Positions 41,120 to 52,264 are shown, numbered from the stretch's first letter. The stretch: DNA of 64,000 nt from Bacteroidia bacterium (GCA_030427905.1 JAUICL010000001.1:682001-746000), one strand, 5' to 3'. Notes: generated by a model not told the origin, from the letters alone. Numbers and translations are program-made.

Positions 41120-43501
41120 ATGTGGGAAAGAACGGCCAGTATTATTCTTAGAAATCGGATTCCCCTGTTGGCCGTCATCTTGGTCATCACCGTTTTTATG
41201 GGTTATCAGTCCAAAAATGTAACCATGAGTTACAAGTTTGGCGGAATTCTACCTAAGGATGATAGCACCCAGATTGAATACGACAGATTTACAGAACGAT
41301 TTGCCGAAGATGGGAACATCATTGTAATCGGCGTTGGAGACTCCAAAGTACACACCTATCCCACCTTTGCCGACTGGTACGATTTAGGCAACGAGCTCCG
41401 CACCGTAGATGGGGTAGATAGCGTTTTCTCCGAAACCCATCTCTACACCTTAGTCAAGAACGCGGAAGAGAAGAAGTTCGATTTTGAAAAGATCATTCAA
41501 TCTCGGCCAGGCGATCAGGTGGAAGTAGATAGCCTCAAGAAAAAGATCAACAGCCTACCTTTTTATCGTGGTCTGCTATACAACGATACTACCAATGCCA
41601 GCCTGATGATGCTCTCGGTGAGCCGAGCCAAATTCGCGTCTGAAGATCGGGTGCAGACTGTCGAAGAGATTGAAGCCATTCTTGACAAGTTCGAATCAAA
41701 GACTGGTCTGGAAGTCCACGTTTCAGGACTGCCCTATATCCGTACGGTTCAGACAGCAAAGATCAAGCAGGAGCTGGGCATGTTTGTTGGTTTGGCGGCC
41801 GCAATCACAGCCCTTTTGATGCTCTTGTTCTTCAAGAGCTGGCGGGTCATGTTTATTAGCCTCACCGTAGTAATCGTTGGGGTAATTTGGTCGCTCGGAA
41901 CCATCAGTCTTTTTGGTTTCAAGCTGACCGCCTTGATGGGGCTTATCCCACCGCTCATTATCGTGATCGGGGTACCCAACTGCGTATTCCTGCTGAATAA
42001 ATACCACAAGGAGTACCGCCACCACGGAAATAAAATTAAAGCCCTGAATCGGGTGATTCAGAAGATTGGGAACGCCACCTTTATGACCAATGCCACTACG
42101 GCAATGGGATTTGCGACCTTTATTTTCACCCAAAGTGCCATGCTCAAAGAGTTTGGTATAATCGCTTCGATCAACATTCTCAGCGTTTTCGTTTTATCAC
42201 TTATCATCATTCCATGTGTCTTTAGCTTTATACCGCCACCACGCGAGAAGCACGTAGAGCACCTCGATAGAACGTGGCTGGAGAAAGTGGTAGGTGTGCT
42301 GATTAGCTTGGTTAGCCATAACCGCAGAGCGACCTATATCGCTACGGTATTTGTGGTTGGGGCTAGTATTTATGGGCTCACCAAAATAGAAGCCACGGGA
42401 AATATAGTCGATGACCTTCCAAAGGATGACCAGATTATTACAGACTTAAACTTCTTCGAAAAGAATTTTGCCGGGGTTATGCCGCTTGAGATTTTGGTGA
42501 ATACCAAGGACAGCTCTCGAGTGACCAAGGACAAGACCCTTCGAAAAATCGAAAAGCTTCAAGCCGTCCTTGAATCTTATCCCGAAATTTCGAAATCACT
42601 GGCTATCACCGATGCTGTGAAATTTGCGAAGCAGGCTTACTACAATGGGCTTCCGTCGAAGTACGCTCTGATTTCGGGTTATGAGAAGTCCTTTATCGGT
42701 CCTTACATCCGCGGAAACGAGGGGGAAGCAAATGGAGTGTCTAAACTCTTTTTGGACTCCACTCAGCAAATTACGCGTATCACGGCGCAGATCGCTGACA
42801 TCGGAACTACCGAACTCGACAGCTTGATGAGTGATCTCAAACCGAAGGTTTACGAGATTTTTCCGAAGGACGAATACAAAGTAACGCTCACGGGAACCAG
42901 TATCGTCTTCTTGAATGGAACCGACTACTTGGTGAAGAACCTGTTTATCAGTTTGGCGATTGCCATTTTTGTCATTGCTATCCTCATGGCTCTGCTTTTC
43001 AATTCGGCTCGGATGGTACTCATTTCACTTTTACCGAACTTAATTCCCTTGCTTTTTACGGGTGGATTGATGGGATTCTTTGGTATTCCAATCAAGCCTT
43101 CTACCATACTCGTGTTTAGTATCGCCTTTGGAATTTCGGTCGATGATACCATCCACTTCTTATCGAAGTACCGTCAGGAGCTCAAGGCCAAATCTTGGGA
43201 TATCAAGACTTGTGTGCTTAACGCCGTTCACGAAACGGGGATCAGTATGATATATACATCGATCATCTTGTTTTTTGGATTTCTCGTGTTTACAGCGTCC
43301 AATTTTGGTGGAACGGTGGCGCTAGGTTTCCTCGTGTCGGTTACGCTTTTGGTTGCCATGATTTCCAATCTGGTCTTGTTGCCGAGCATGCTCATGTCAT
43401 TTCAGGAAAGCATTGTTACCAAGTCATTTCAAGAGCCACTACTCGAAATTGTAAACGAGGAAGAAGATATTGAGCTCGACGATTTAGAGATTAGAAAATA
43501 A
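41120..43501 (+). CDS. MMPL/RND superfamily exporter
   Basis: A 793-residue transporter with the duplicated RND plan: one helix, a periplasmic domain, five helices, then the same again, 12 helices in all. Helix block one includes [20 protein letters not shown] and block two [27 protein letters not shown], the latter with the acidic DD pair used for proton coupling. The absence of long RND docking domains fits the MMPL/predicted-exporter group, which often moves lipids. Substrate unknown. It is followed by rmlA after 19 nt. Confidence 0.9.
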   Translation: MWERTASIILRNRIPLLAVILVITVFMGYQSKNVTMSYKFGGILPKDDSTQIEYDRFTERFAEDGNIIVIGVGDSKVHTYPTFADWYDLGNELRTVDGVDSVFSETHLYTLVKNAEEKKFDFEKIIQSRPGDQVEVDSLKKKINSLPFYRGLLYNDTTNASLMMLSVSRAKFASEDRVQTVEEIEAILDKFESKTGLEVHVSGLPYIRTVQTAKIKQELGMFVGLAAAITALLMLLFFKSWRVMFISLTVVIVGVIWSLGTISLFGFKLTALMGLIPPLIIVIGVPNCVFLLNKYHKEYRHHGNKIKALNRVIQKIGNATFMTNATTAMGFATFIFTQSAMLKEFGIIASINILSVFVLSLIIIPCVFSFIPPPREKHVEHLDRTWLEKVVGVLISLVSHNRRATYIATVFVVGASIYGLTKIEATGNIVDDLPKDDQIITDLNFFEKNFAGVMPLEILVNTKDSSRVTKDKTLRKIEKLQAVLESYPEISKSLAITDAVKFAKQAYYNGLPSKYALISGYEKSFIGPYIRGNEGEANGVSKLFLDSTQQITRITAQIADIGTTELDSLMSDLKPKVYEIFPKDEYKVTLTGTSIVFLNGTDYLVKNLFISLAIAIFVIAILMALLFNSARMVLISLLPNLIPLLFTGGLMGFFGIPIKPSTILVFSIAFGISVDDTIHFLSKYRQELKAKSWDIKTCVLNAVHETGISMIYTSIILFFGFLVFTASNFGGTVALGFLVSVTLLVAMISNLVLLPSMLMSFQESIVTKSFQEPLLEIVNEEEDIELDDLEIRK

Positions 43502-43520
43502 CCCAAACAATAGACCAAGG

Positions 43521-44381
43521 ATGAAAGGAATCATACTAGCCGGTGGATCAGGAACGAGACTTTACCCGCTGACCATAGCCGTGAGTAAGCAGCTCATGCC
43601 GGTCTATGATAAACCAATGATCTATTACCCGCTATCCACCTTGATGAGCGCCGGAATCAACGATATTCTGATCATTTCTACACCCGATGACCTGCCAAAT
43701 TTTGAGCGATTGCTTGGCGATGGGAGTCGTATCGGTTGCAAGTTTACCTACGCCGTCCAAGAAGAGCCAAACGGACTTGCTCAGGCATTCGTGATTGGAG
43801 AAGAATTTATCGGCGATGACAAAGTAGCCTTGGTTTTGGGTGACAATATTTTCTACGGAATGGGCCTCGGTAGGCTGCTGCAACAAAACAATGATCCAGA
43901 AGGTGGGATAGTCTATGCCTACCACGTTTCAGATCCAGAGCGCTATGGTGTTGTGGAATTTGACAAGGACTTGAAGGCGCTTTCCATCGAAGAGAAGCCG
44001 AAGAACCCGAAATCTAACTACGCGGTTCCGGGACTATATTTTTACGACAATGATGTGGTGCGCATCGCCAAAGAACTCAAGCCGAGCGCGCGAGGTGAAT
44101 ACGAAATTACCGATGTCAACAAGGCATATCTGGAAGCGGGAAAACTTCAAGTATCTATTCTGGACCGAGGCACGGCTTGGCTAGATACCGGTACCTTTCC
44201 ATCGCTTATGCAAGCGGGTCAGTTTGTGGAAGTAATCGAAGGTCGGCAGGGATTAAAAATTGGCTGCATTGAGGAAATTGCCTTTAAAATGGGTTATATC
44301 GATGCAAACCAGTTAAACAACATTGCTCAGCCCTTGGTGAAAAGCGGTTACGGGCAATATCTATTGAACCTGCTTAAATGA
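43521..44381 (+). CDS. rmlA: Glucose-1-phosphate thymidylyltransferase
   Basis: A 286-residue nucleotidyltransferase making dTDP-glucose from dTTP and glucose-1-phosphate, the first step to dTDP-rhamnose and related sugars. Motifs: [67 protein letters not shown] and [11 protein letters not shown]-like [11 protein letters not shown]. Length is typical. The rest of the rml pathway is not in the window. Its stop overlaps the next start (ATGA). Confidence 0.97.
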   Translation: MKGIILAGGSGTRLYPLTIAVSKQLMPVYDKPMIYYPLSTLMSAGINDILIISTPDDLPNFERLLGDGSRIGCKFTYAVQEEPNGLAQAFVIGEEFIGDDKVALVLGDNIFYGMGLGRLLQQNNDPEGGIVYAYHVSDPERYGVVEFDKDLKALSIEEKPKNPKSNYAVPGLYFYDNDVVRIAKELKPSARGEYEITDVNKAYLEAGKLQVSILDRGTAWLDTGTFPSLMQAGQFVEVIEGRQGLKIGCIEEIAFKMGYIDANQLNNIAQPLVKSGYGQYLLNLLK

Positions 44382-45358
44382 TTGAATCACTTGCGCCGTT
44401 TCGCGAAACGTTCGAAAAAGAGCTAGACGCCTATCGAGCGAATCTTCCGAAAACCAATTTATACCAACCTATAGATTACATTCTTTCCCTGGGAGGGAAG
44501 CGTATTCGTCCGCTGCTGGTACTCTTAGCCGGAAAGGCATATCGAGGAGATGATTTGTCGCTTTACCCCGCAGCTATCGCCATCGAAGTCTTTCATAACT
44601 TCTCGCTCGTCCACGATGATATTATGGATGAAGCCCCGCTCCGAAGGGGAAAGCCTACCGTTCACGCCAAGTGGAATGACAACGCAGCCATTCTCTCTGG
44701 GGATGCTATGCTGATCGAAGCGTATAAGCTTTTGGCGAAGTCATCTCGGGAGAAGCTTCCGGAGATTATCGACTTGTTCAATACCACATCCGTGGAAGTC
44801 TGCGAAGGACAGCAGAGCGATATGGATTTCGAAACACGAGAAGATGTTTCGCTCGAAGAATACATCCAAATGATCAAGCACAAGACGGCTGTTTTGCTTG
44901 GATGTGCTTTGAAAATGGGTGGAATTTTGGGAGGTGCTTCCGAAGAAGATCAGCAGAATCTCTACGATTTTGGAGTGAAGGCGGGAATTGGTTTTCAGAT
45001 TCAGGACGATTACCTCGATGCCTTTGGTGATCCTGAAACTTTTGGAAAGCAGGTGGGCGGAGATATCCTATCCAACAAAAAAACATTCCTGACCATTGCA
45101 GCGCTCAAAGAAGCCAACGGCTCAGTCAGATCGGAACTGGAAGGAATATTCTTCCAAGAGCGTATCCAAGAACCACAGCAAAAAGTATCGCGCGTACTCG
45201 AGATATACAAAGAGTTGGGAATCGATCGCCTTTCGCGCAATGAGTCGGACAGCTATTTCCAATCAGCACACGATTTGTTGAAAAAACTAGACATCGATGA
45301 TGCGGCAAGGCGCGGTTTTTTCGCTTTTTTGGAAGCACTTCAGGTGCGAAAAAGCTGA
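44378..45358 (+). CDS. Polyprenyl synthetase (trans-isoprenyl diphosphate synthase)
   Basis: A 326-residue all-helical prenyltransferase. The first aspartate-rich motif DDIMD lies in [20 protein letters not shown] and the second, DDYLD, in [17 protein letters not shown]; the GGKRIRPLL substrate motif is near residue 34. It could make farnesyl, geranylgeranyl or longer chains; the residue pattern before the first motif (NFSLVHDD) does not let me decide. Products would feed quinone, carotenoid or undecaprenyl synthesis. It overlaps rmlA by 4 nt. Confidence 0.93.
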   Translation: MIESLAPFRETFEKELDAYRANLPKTNLYQPIDYILSLGGKRIRPLLVLLAGKAYRGDDLSLYPAAIAIEVFHNFSLVHDDIMDEAPLRRGKPTVHAKWNDNAAILSGDAMLIEAYKLLAKSSREKLPEIIDLFNTTSVEVCEGQQSDMDFETREDVSLEEYIQMIKHKTAVLLGCALKMGGILGGASEEDQQNLYDFGVKAGIGFQIQDDYLDAFGDPETFGKQVGGDILSNKKTFLTIAALKEANGSVRSELEGIFFQERIQEPQQKVSRVLEIYKELGIDRLSRNESDSYFQSAHDLLKKLDIDDAARRGFFAFLEALQVRKS

Positions 45359-45380
45359 TCCTGACGTTCTAAGCATTATC

Positions 45381-46997
45381 ATGATGAAATTTCTCTCCCA
45401 GATAGGATTATCTGCCATTCTTTCTTTCGCCTTCATTTCAATTTCACTGGCTCAAAGTGTGCCCTATGTTGAGTATTGGGACAAGGACCAAACCAAGGTG
45501 AGAGCCAAAGGAGCTTACTCGGCTGGATTGGAGCAAGGCGAATGGACCTACTATTACGCTGATGGAACGCTTAAGGAAAAATCGCATTACCACCTAGGCA
45601 GGCTACATGGGTCGGTGGAGTATTACTTCACCAATGGCAAACTAAAAGAGTCTGGTTTTTTTTACTGGGATAAAATCGATAGCACCTTTTCTACCTATTA
45701 CTACAACGGAAATAAGGCACTCGAAGGCACTTACGACGAAGGAGAGAAAGTAGGAATATGGTCGGAGTGGTATCCCGATGGAAAGAAAAAATCGGAAGAG
45801 AAAGTAATAGGACTGGATTCTTTGGCTATTGTGAATTTCTGGGATTCGACAGGTGTGCAGACGGTAGTGGACGGGTCGGGACATTTGACCGATTACTACG
45901 ACAACGGCAATAAGAAGGAAGAAGAGTCTTACCGAGATGGGCTTCCCAATGGGGCTTCAAAAACGTGGTATGTTGACGGTAAACTTCGTACGGAAGGAAA
46001 TTACCTGAACGGAAAGAAAGATTCTACTTGGACTTATTACTTCCAAACAGGTGGGGTATTCAAGGTTTCGACTTTTCGAAACGACACGCTTAACGGGCCA
46101 TTCAAGGAGTATTTTGAAGTAGGAGTGCCATCGATGGAAGGTCGCTTTGTGGATGGAGAAGAAGATGGCGAGTGGATGTTTTACCGACGCGAAGGTCACG
46201 CCGAAATGGGCGGGGAATTTTCTGCGGGTAAGCGCCACGGCGAATGGAAGTACTGGTATGAAAACGGACAGGTTCAGACCGAAGGAAAGTGGGAAGATGA
46301 CAAGCGTCAAGGCACCTGGAAGAGTTACTACGAAGACGGTAGCTTGTGGCGATCGGGCGATTACGTAGATGATAAAAAGCATGGCGTATGGACCACGTGG
46401 TTTGAGTCTGGCAAAAAGCTACAGGAAGGGCCTTACGTAGATGGGTTAGAACACGGGCTGTGGAAGTCGTGGTACGAAAGCGGTAATCCGAGAGATGAAG
46501 GATCATTCAACCAAGGGAAAATAGATGGACTGTGGAAAGGGTGGTATGACAACGGTAAGATGAGCTATCAGGGAACCTGGACCAGCGATATCAAAAATGG
46601 CAAGTGGGAGTACTGGTATGAGAATGGTAACCAAGACGAAGTGGCTTGGTACAAAGACGGCAATCTGAATGGAGCTTACAAGAAATTCACCCCGCAAGGA
46701 GTAGTGGAATCTGAAGGCTTTTATGCCGAAGGCCGTCCGAGCGGTAAGTGGGTGTACTACTATCCCGAAGGTGGAAAAATGCGCGAAATGACCTACAAAG
46801 ACGGAAAAGTGGAAGGACTCTCAGTGATCTATCATCGAATGGGTGGAAATCCATCAACCAAGGAGTATTACAAAGAAGGAAAGCGCCATGGTGTAAGTTC
46901 GACATATACGCCCAGCGGTACGCTTATCCGCGAAGTGGAATACGAGAATGGAAGGCAAAAAAGAATTATTAAAGACAACAGAGAAAACGCCTATTAG
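45381..46997 (+). CDS. Exported MORN-repeat protein
   Basis: A 538-residue protein with a signal peptide (MKFLSQIGLSAILSFAFISISLAQ; the first of two adjacent ATGs at 45381 is used). The rest consists of about twenty MORN/MORN_2-type repeats of ~22-24 residues with cores such as GEWTYYYADGTLKEK, GEWKYWYENGQVQTEG, GVWTTWFESGKKLQEG and GLWKSWYESGNPRDEG. MORN_2 repeats are sometimes mis-named YwqK antitoxins. It lacks a T9SS sorting domain, so a periplasmic or outer-membrane site is likely. Function unknown; a structural or binding role is plausible. Confidence 0.92.
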   Translation: MMKFLSQIGLSAILSFAFISISLAQSVPYVEYWDKDQTKVRAKGAYSAGLEQGEWTYYYADGTLKEKSHYHLGRLHGSVEYYFTNGKLKESGFFYWDKIDSTFSTYYYNGNKALEGTYDEGEKVGIWSEWYPDGKKKSEEKVIGLDSLAIVNFWDSTGVQTVVDGSGHLTDYYDNGNKKEEESYRDGLPNGASKTWYVDGKLRTEGNYLNGKKDSTWTYYFQTGGVFKVSTFRNDTLNGPFKEYFEVGVPSMEGRFVDGEEDGEWMFYRREGHAEMGGEFSAGKRHGEWKYWYENGQVQTEGKWEDDKRQGTWKSYYEDGSLWRSGDYVDDKKHGVWTTWFESGKKLQEGPYVDGLEHGLWKSWYESGNPRDEGSFNQGKIDGLWKGWYDNGKMSYQGTWTSDIKNGKWEYWYENGNQDEVAWYKDGNLNGAYKKFTPQGVVESEGFYAEGRPSGKWVYYYPEGGKMREMTYKDGKVEGLSVIYHRMGGNPSTKEYYKEGKRHGVSSTYTPSGTLIREVEYENGRQKRIIKDNRENAY

Positions 46998-47025
46998 AGG
47001 CGATAGTTTATCTGAAAATATTAAT

Positions 47026-47033
47026 TATCTTTG
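47026..47033 (+). promoter_or_regulatory. Candidate -7 box TATCTTTG for rimP-nusA-infB
   Basis: Exact TAnnTTTG match, 57 nt before the rimP start codon. It implies a leader of about 50 nt that contains a terminator-like hairpin. Confidence 0.6.
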
Positions 47034-47056
47034 CGCCAGCATAAGATAAAATCGTG

Positions 47057-47079
47057 GAGGGGCCGGAGCCCCTCTTTTT
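47057..47079 (+). terminator. Terminator-like hairpin in the rimP leader
   Basis: A 7-bp GC-rich stem (GAGGGGC with GCCCCTC) closing a CGGA loop, followed by five Ts, sits between the promoter box and the rimP start. Its position suggests attenuation of the rimP-nusA-infB transcript rather than ending an upstream gene. Confidence 0.65.
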
Positions 47080-47090
47080 ATTGGCATACT

Positions 47091-47558
47091 TTGATTACTG
47101 AAAACCAAATAAGAGCTCTTATCGGAGAGAAGATTAAGGATACGGACTACTATATCCTCGATTTGCAGATCAAGCCTGGCAACAATATCGTTGTTGAGCT
47201 TGAAGGAATGGGGCCGGTTTCCATATCAGATTGTGTAGACATCAGTCGCCAAATCGAACATAATCTCGATCGGGAGGCCGAAGATTTCTCTTTGCAAGTT
47301 AGTTCACCAGGACTCGATAAGCCATTGAGGGATCACAGACAATACATTAAAAATATTGGAAGAAGCTTGAAGGTGAAAATCGCCGATGGCAAAGAGCTTG
47401 AAGGAAAGCTTACCGCTGCCGACGAAGAAAAAATCACCCTACAGACTTCAAGAAAAGAACGCGTCGAAGGGAAAAAGAAAAAGGTGGTGATCGAAGAAGA
47501 TCACGTTTTGACCTACCCGGAGATTAAGCAAGCCAAGATCAAAATAAATTTCAATTAA
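47091..47558 (+). CDS. rimP: Ribosome maturation factor RimP
   Basis: A 155-residue RimP, needed for 30S subunit maturation. The start is TTG at 47091, giving MITENQIRALIGEKIKDTD; the frame is open to 47031 but that would run through the leader hairpin and promoter. The N-terminal domain ends in ISDCVDISRQIEHNLDREAEDFSLQVSSPGLDKPL, the family signature, and the C-terminal SH3-like domain has GRSLKVKIADGKELEGKL. Six nt before nusA: the conserved rimP-nusA-infB operon. Confidence 0.96.
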   Translation: MITENQIRALIGEKIKDTDYYILDLQIKPGNNIVVELEGMGPVSISDCVDISRQIEHNLDREAEDFSLQVSSPGLDKPLRDHRQYIKNIGRSLKVKIADGKELEGKLTAADEEKITLQTSRKERVEGKKKKVVIEEDHVLTYPEIKQAKIKINFN

Positions 47559-47564
47559 AAAGTC

Positions 47565-48800
47565 ATGAGCAATATCAATTTGTTCGATTCATTCGCGGAG
47601 TTTAAGGAGTTCAAAAACATTGACCGCGAGACCATGATGCGAATCCTTGAAGACGTATTTCGCAATATGTTGATCAAGAAGCACGGAACAGATGAGAATT
47701 TCGATATCATCATTAACCCTGACGAAGGTGACCTTGAGATTTGGAGAAACAGGGAGATCGTTCCAGATGGAGAAGTAGAAGATGACAATAGTCAGATTGC
47801 GTACTCTGATGCGATCAAGATCGAGCCTGACTTTGAGATTGGAGAAGAAGCTACGGAAGAGATCAGACTCGAGCACTTTGGACGCCGATCTATTTTGTCG
47901 ATGAGACAAAACTTGGTGTCGAAGATCATCGAATTGGAAAAAGACAGCTTGTACAAGAAGTACAGCGAGCGTGTTGGAGATATTATCACTGGTGAAGTTT
48001 ACCAGGTTTGGAAACGCGAAATCTTGCTTTTGGACGACGAAGGAAACGAGTTGATCCTGCCAAAGACTGAGCAAATCCCAACAGATTACTTCAAAAAAGG
48101 AGATGCGATTAGAGCGGTTGTTTCGAAAGTAGAAATGAGAAACAACAACCCAGTTGTAATCGTTTCGCGTACCGCCCCAGAATTCTTGGAGCGCCTATTC
48201 GAAATGGAAGTTCCAGAAGTATTCGATGGATTGATCACGATCAAGAAAATTGTACGTGTACCGGGCGAAAGAGCGAAAGTTGCTGTAGAATCATACGACG
48301 ACCGTATCGATCCGGTAGGAGCATGTGTTGGTATGAAAGGATCTCGTATCCACAGTATTGTGCGCGAGTTGAAAAACGAAAATATCGACGTAATCAACTT
48401 CACCAACAACATGCAATTGCTTATCCAGCGTGCCTTGAGCCCAGCTAAGATTAGCAATATCAAAATTGACGAAGAAGGAAAGAAGGCAGAGGTATTCCTC
48501 AAGCCTGATCAAGTTTCTTTGGCCATCGGAAAAGGTGGTCACAACATAAAATTGGCTAGTAAACTAACAGGTCACGAACTCGATGTATATCGCGAAACCG
48601 ATGAAGACGAAGAAGATGTGGATCTGGATGAATTTATCGATGAAATTGATGGCTGGATCATCGATGAGCTCAAAGCTGCAGGACTCGACTCGGCGAGAAG
48701 TGTTCTGGAGTTGACCAAAGATGACCTAGTCAAACGAACAGACCTCGAAGAAGAAACCATCGAGGAAATTTTCAAAATACTCCGCGAAGAACTAGAATAA
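47565..48800 (+). CDS. nusA: Transcription termination/antitermination factor NusA
   Basis: A 411-residue NusA. It has the N-terminal RNA polymerase-binding domain (to about 125), an S1 domain (GDIITGEVYQVWKREILLLD region), KH domains with RDPVGACVG-type RIDPVGACVGMKGSRIHSIV and VSLAIGKGGHNIKLASKL, and an acidic C-terminus. It acts on pausing, termination and antitermination of RNA polymerase. NusA is a candidate regulator of the hairpin in its own operon's leader. Confidence 0.98.
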   Translation: MSNINLFDSFAEFKEFKNIDRETMMRILEDVFRNMLIKKHGTDENFDIIINPDEGDLEIWRNREIVPDGEVEDDNSQIAYSDAIKIEPDFEIGEEATEEIRLEHFGRRSILSMRQNLVSKIIELEKDSLYKKYSERVGDIITGEVYQVWKREILLLDDEGNELILPKTEQIPTDYFKKGDAIRAVVSKVEMRNNNPVVIVSRTAPEFLERLFEMEVPEVFDGLITIKKIVRVPGERAKVAVESYDDRIDPVGACVGMKGSRIHSIVRELKNENIDVINFTNNMQLLIQRALSPAKISNIKIDEEGKKAEVFLKPDQVSLAIGKGGHNIKLASKLTGHELDVYRETDEDEEDVDLDEFIDEIDGWIIDELKAAGLDSARSVLELTKDDLVKRTDLEEETIEEIFKILREELE

Positions 48801-48822
48801 GCGATAGAACTCCTTATTTTAA

Positions 48823-48830
48823 TAAATTCG
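48823..48830 (+). promoter_or_regulatory. Candidate internal -7 box TAAATTCG before infB
   Basis: Matches TAnnTTCG, 21 nt before the infB ATG. It could provide an internal promoter, but no -33 element is seen. Confidence 0.3.
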
Positions 48831-48851
48831 CAGTAACAGCTTAAGAACTAT

Positions 48852-51605
48852 ATGCCAGGTAGAACAAGAACAGTAAGATTAAGTAAGGCCGCCAAAGAAT
48901 TCAATGTGGGGACTACGACTATCGTGGAATTCCTCGGTACCAAAGGGTTTGATATTGAAAATAAGCCCAATACCAAGATTGAAGAGTCTGCCTACGAGAT
49001 CTTAATGGATGAGTTTGCAGACTCCAAACAACTCAAGGAGAAATCGAAGTCTGCCGGTGTTTCTAGTGTGAAGCGCGAAACCGTTTCGCTCACAAAAGAA
49101 ACGCCCCAAGAACCAAAAGAAGAAGCTCCAGCCGAGCCAGCCAAGCCTGTGGCTGAAGCTGAGAAGCCTGCTGAAGCTCCTGCTGAGCCTGCTAAAGCTG
49201 AAACTAAAGAGCCAGTTGAACCAGAAGCCGAAACAAAACCTGGCATTTCGGTAGTTGGGAAGATTGATCTCTCTAAGACACAGCCTAAGAAAAAAGCTCC
49301 AGCTAAGAAGGAAGCCGAACCGGCCAAGGAGAAAGAAGAAGTGAAGGCTGAAAAGCCCGAGCCGAAAGCCGAAGAGCCCAAAGTGGAGAAGGCTGCTGAG
49401 CCCGAGAAGAAGGAAGAGCCGAAGAAGGAAGAAAAGACTGAGGAAAAGGAAAAGCCAAAGGAGATCGAAACTATTCGTTCGAATGTTGGCAAGCTGAATG
49501 CACCTACCGTAGTTGGGAAAATTGAACTTCCGGAGCGAAGAAAGAAGAAGCCTGTGATGAGTACCAATCCAGGTACTGAAACGCAGCAGGGAAGAAGAAA
49601 GCGTAAACGCATCCAAAACAAGGTGGATGTGCAAAAGGCCGGAAAAAAAGGGCCAAAAAGACCGCAGCAAAAAGCAGGTGGACCTATCCGTAAGGAAGTA
49701 AGCCAAGAAGATATCGATCGCGAGTTGAAAGAAACGCTGGCTAAGCTCCAGGGTGGATCGAAATCGAAAGCTGCTAAGAATAGAAGACTTAAGCGTGAAG
49801 AGCACAGTAAGCGTGCTGAAGAGCGTTTAGCTCAAGCCGAAGAAGAATCGAAAGTACTACAGCTCACCGAGTTCGTAACGGTTTCTGACCTTGCGAGTTT
49901 GATGGGAGTTACTGTTCCGGAGATTATTTCTGCCTGTATGTCTTTGGGTATTATGGTATCGATTAACCAACGTCTCGATGCGGAGACCATCAGCATCGTT
50001 GTTGAAGAGTTTGGTTACACGGTAGAGTTCACCACGGCTGATGTACAAGAGTCCATCATCGTAGAAGAAGATAAGCCAGAAGATCTTAAAGGCCGTGCGC
50101 CAATCGTTACCGTTATGGGACACGTTGACCACGGTAAAACATCGCTTCTTGACTACATCCGTAAGGAAAACGTAATTGCCGGTGAAGCAGGGGGTATTAC
50201 CCAGCACATCGGTGCATACAGCGTAGAAGTTGAAGACGGTCGCCGAATCACATTCCTCGATACACCAGGTCACGAAGCCTTTACCGCTATGCGTGCACGT
50301 GGTGCTCAGGTTACCGACTTGGCTATTATTGTGGTAGCTGCAGACGACGACGTAATGCCTCAAACAAAAGAGGCAATCAATCACGCGCAGGCTGCTGGAA
50401 TTCCAATGATATTTGCGATCAATAAGATCGATAAGCCTGGAGCAAATCCAGACAAAATAAAAGAGCAGCTTTCACAAATGAACATCCTTGTTGAAGACTG
50501 GGGTGGGAAGTTCCAAAGCCAGGATATTTCGGCTAAGCAGGGTACCAATGTGGATGAGCTACTCGAAAAAGTACTCCTAGAATCAGAACTACTTGACCTA
50601 AAAGCGAACCCAGATAAGAACGCGATAGGGACAGTTATCGAATCATCGCTAGATAAAGGGCGTGGATACGTTACAACTCTCCTTGTTGAAGCTGGATCGC
50701 TAAGCGTTGGTGATGTCGTTCTAGCAGGAAATCACTCAGGACGTGTGAAGGCCATGTTCAACGAACGTGGTCAGGCTATCAAGGTAGCTGGGCCGTCTAT
50801 TCCGGTTTCGATGTTAGGATTGAATGGAGCGCCAAATGCAGGTGACAAGTTTAATGTTCTCGATGACGAGCGCGAAGCGCGTTCGATTGCTGCCAAGCGT
50901 GAGCAATTGCAGCGTGAGCAAGGTGTAAGAACTCAGAAGCACATTACGCTTGATGAGATCGGACGTCGTATTGCAATCGGAGACTTTAAGGAATTGAACA
51001 TCATCTTGAAAGGTGACGTGGATGGATCGGTTGAAGCATTGGCCGACTCACTACAGAAGCTTTCTACCGATAAGATTCAGGTGAACGTAATTCACAAAGC
51101 TGTTGGACAGATTACCGAGAGTGATGTACTCTTAGCGACGGCTTCTGATGCGATCATCGTCGGATTCCAGGTAAGACCTTCTGCCGGTGCACGTCGATTG
51201 GCTGAGAAAGAAGAGATTCAAATCAAGCTTTACTCGATTATCTACGCTGCGATCGAAGAGATCAAAGATGCGATGGAAGGTATGCTTTCAGCGAAAATCG
51301 AAGAGAAAGTTACTGGTAACGCTGAGATTAGAGAGACCTTCAAAATCTCTAAAGTTGGTACCATTGCCGGTTGTTTCGTTATCGATGGAAAAATCAACAG
51401 AAACTCCAAAGTGCGAGTTATTCGCGATGGAATCGTTGTGTACCAGGGCGAGCTTGGTAGCTTGAAGCGCTTCAAAGACGATGTGAAGGAAGTAGCAAAA
51501 GGCTACGAGTGTGGTCTCAACGTCGAGAAATTCAACGACATCAAAGTTGGTGACGTGATCGAAGCATTCGAAGAAGTAGAAGTTAAACAGACACTAGAAG
51601 ATTAA
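48852..51605 (+). CDS. infB: Translation initiation factor IF-2
   Basis: A 917-residue IF-2. The N-terminal ~400 residues include a short conserved segment ([22 protein letters not shown]) and a long low-complexity linker rich in Lys, Glu, Ala and Pro. The GTPase domain has [30 protein letters not shown] and [12 protein letters not shown], followed by domains II-IV ending near residue 917. It delivers initiator tRNA to the 30S subunit. Third gene of rimP-nusA-infB; its stop interlocks with the stop of the convergent SPOR gene (TTAA). Confidence 0.99.
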   Translation: MPGRTRTVRLSKAAKEFNVGTTTIVEFLGTKGFDIENKPNTKIEESAYEILMDEFADSKQLKEKSKSAGVSSVKRETVSLTKETPQEPKEEAPAEPAKPVAEAEKPAEAPAEPAKAETKEPVEPEAETKPGISVVGKIDLSKTQPKKKAPAKKEAEPAKEKEEVKAEKPEPKAEEPKVEKAAEPEKKEEPKKEEKTEEKEKPKEIETIRSNVGKLNAPTVVGKIELPERRKKKPVMSTNPGTETQQGRRKRKRIQNKVDVQKAGKKGPKRPQQKAGGPIRKEVSQEDIDRELKETLAKLQGGSKSKAAKNRRLKREEHSKRAEERLAQAEEESKVLQLTEFVTVSDLASLMGVTVPEIISACMSLGIMVSINQRLDAETISIVVEEFGYTVEFTTADVQESIIVEEDKPEDLKGRAPIVTVMGHVDHGKTSLLDYIRKENVIAGEAGGITQHIGAYSVEVEDGRRITFLDTPGHEAFTAMRARGAQVTDLAIIVVAADDDVMPQTKEAINHAQAAGIPMIFAINKIDKPGANPDKIKEQLSQMNILVEDWGGKFQSQDISAKQGTNVDELLEKVLLESELLDLKANPDKNAIGTVIESSLDKGRGYVTTLLVEAGSLSVGDVVLAGNHSGRVKAMFNERGQAIKVAGPSIPVSMLGLNGAPNAGDKFNVLDDEREARSIAAKREQLQREQGVRTQKHITLDEIGRRIAIGDFKELNIILKGDVDGSVEALADSLQKLSTDKIQVNVIHKAVGQITESDVLLATASDAIIVGFQVRPSAGARRLAEKEEIQIKLYSIIYAAIEEIKDAMEGMLSAKIEEKVTGNAEIRETFKISKVGTIAGCFVIDGKINRNSKVRVIRDGIVVYQGELGSLKRFKDDVKEVAKGYECGLNVEKFNDIKVGDVIEAFEEVEVKQTLED

Positions 51606-52102
51606 TTCGAGTCGCGCTCTGCATCTGAGTAGAGCGGTGGCAATTCGATTTTGTCTTTTACGAGATAAGAGCCCGGGAATTCCCGGGCTATTTTTTGCTT
51701 GAAACTTTCGCATTCAATTCGGGACCTAAAGTCTCCAACACGTAGCCTAAAGTTAGGCGCTAGGTAGCTGATATAGGCTCCAGTTTCTGGGTGCTCTTGG
51801 ATGAATTTGGTTCTCATTTCTTGAGCGTCTTCACGCGATCCAAAATAGATCTGTACGCGGTACCCCGTGTTTTTAGTCGGGTGCTCGCGGCGTAGTGAGT
51901 CCAAGGCTTCGATGTCCTGGCTAACATGATAGGTTATCACACCCTCCTGTCCTCCGTTCTCAGAAACATTAATGCGCTGAGTGGTTAGCGTATCTTTTTT
52001 TTGCTCACTTGGCTGATACAGACGCCAGTCCTTTTCCTGTCCGTTACAGGTAGTAGAGTAAAGTGTTCCGAGAAATAAAACAGGTAAAATGAGCCTTTTC
52101 AA
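51602..52102 (-). CDS. Exported SPOR domain protein
   Basis: A 166-residue protein with an N-terminal signal ([19 protein letters not shown]) and a C-terminal SPOR-like domain ([21 protein letters not shown], then [19 protein letters not shown] and [11 protein letters not shown]). SPOR domains bind glycan strands lacking stem peptides. The start codon is TTG; no ATG gives a full signal peptide. A TAGATTTG promoter box lies 22 nt upstream. It converges on infB with a 4-nt overlap and diverges from the act operon. Confidence 0.88.
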   Translation of the reverse strand: MKRLILPVLFLGTLYSTTCNGQEKDWRLYQPSEQKKDTLTTQRINVSENGGQEGVITYHVSQDIEALDSLRREHPTKNTGYRVQIYFGSREDAQEMRTKFIQEHPETGAYISYLAPNFRLRVGDFRSRIECESFKQKIAREFPGSYLVKDKIELPPLYSDAERDSN

Positions 52103-52124
52103 AGTTTGTGTATTTTGGTGCCGA

Positions 52125-52132
52125 CAAATCTA
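52125..52132 (-). promoter_or_regulatory. Candidate -7 box TAGATTTG for the SPOR gene
   Basis: Minus-strand match to TAnnTTTG, 22 nt before the TTG start. Confidence 0.45.
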
Positions 52133-52264
52133 TGAGAATATTGTGCTACACGGTTGATTGTAGGGGAAATCATTGGTTAATTAACGCATTGAAGGGCTGA
52201 TGTATTATGCGAAAATACAGGCCGTTCACATTTATTTAGATTCATTATAAATTATTTGAAACCG

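Noticed and set aside
41723-42133. Minus-strand open frame opposite the MMPL exporter
   Set aside because: Antisense to transmembrane helices; Gly/His/Asp-rich artefact.
45381-46997. Toxin-antitoxin system (YwqK-type antitoxin)
   Set aside because: MORN_2 repeats alone caused this idea; there is a signal peptide and no toxin gene beside it.
48992-49621. Long minus-strand open frame (209 codons) opposite infB
   Set aside because: It is the antisense of the Lys/Glu/Ala-rich linker of IF-2; the product is Phe/Ser/Leu-rich low complexity and shadows a certain gene.
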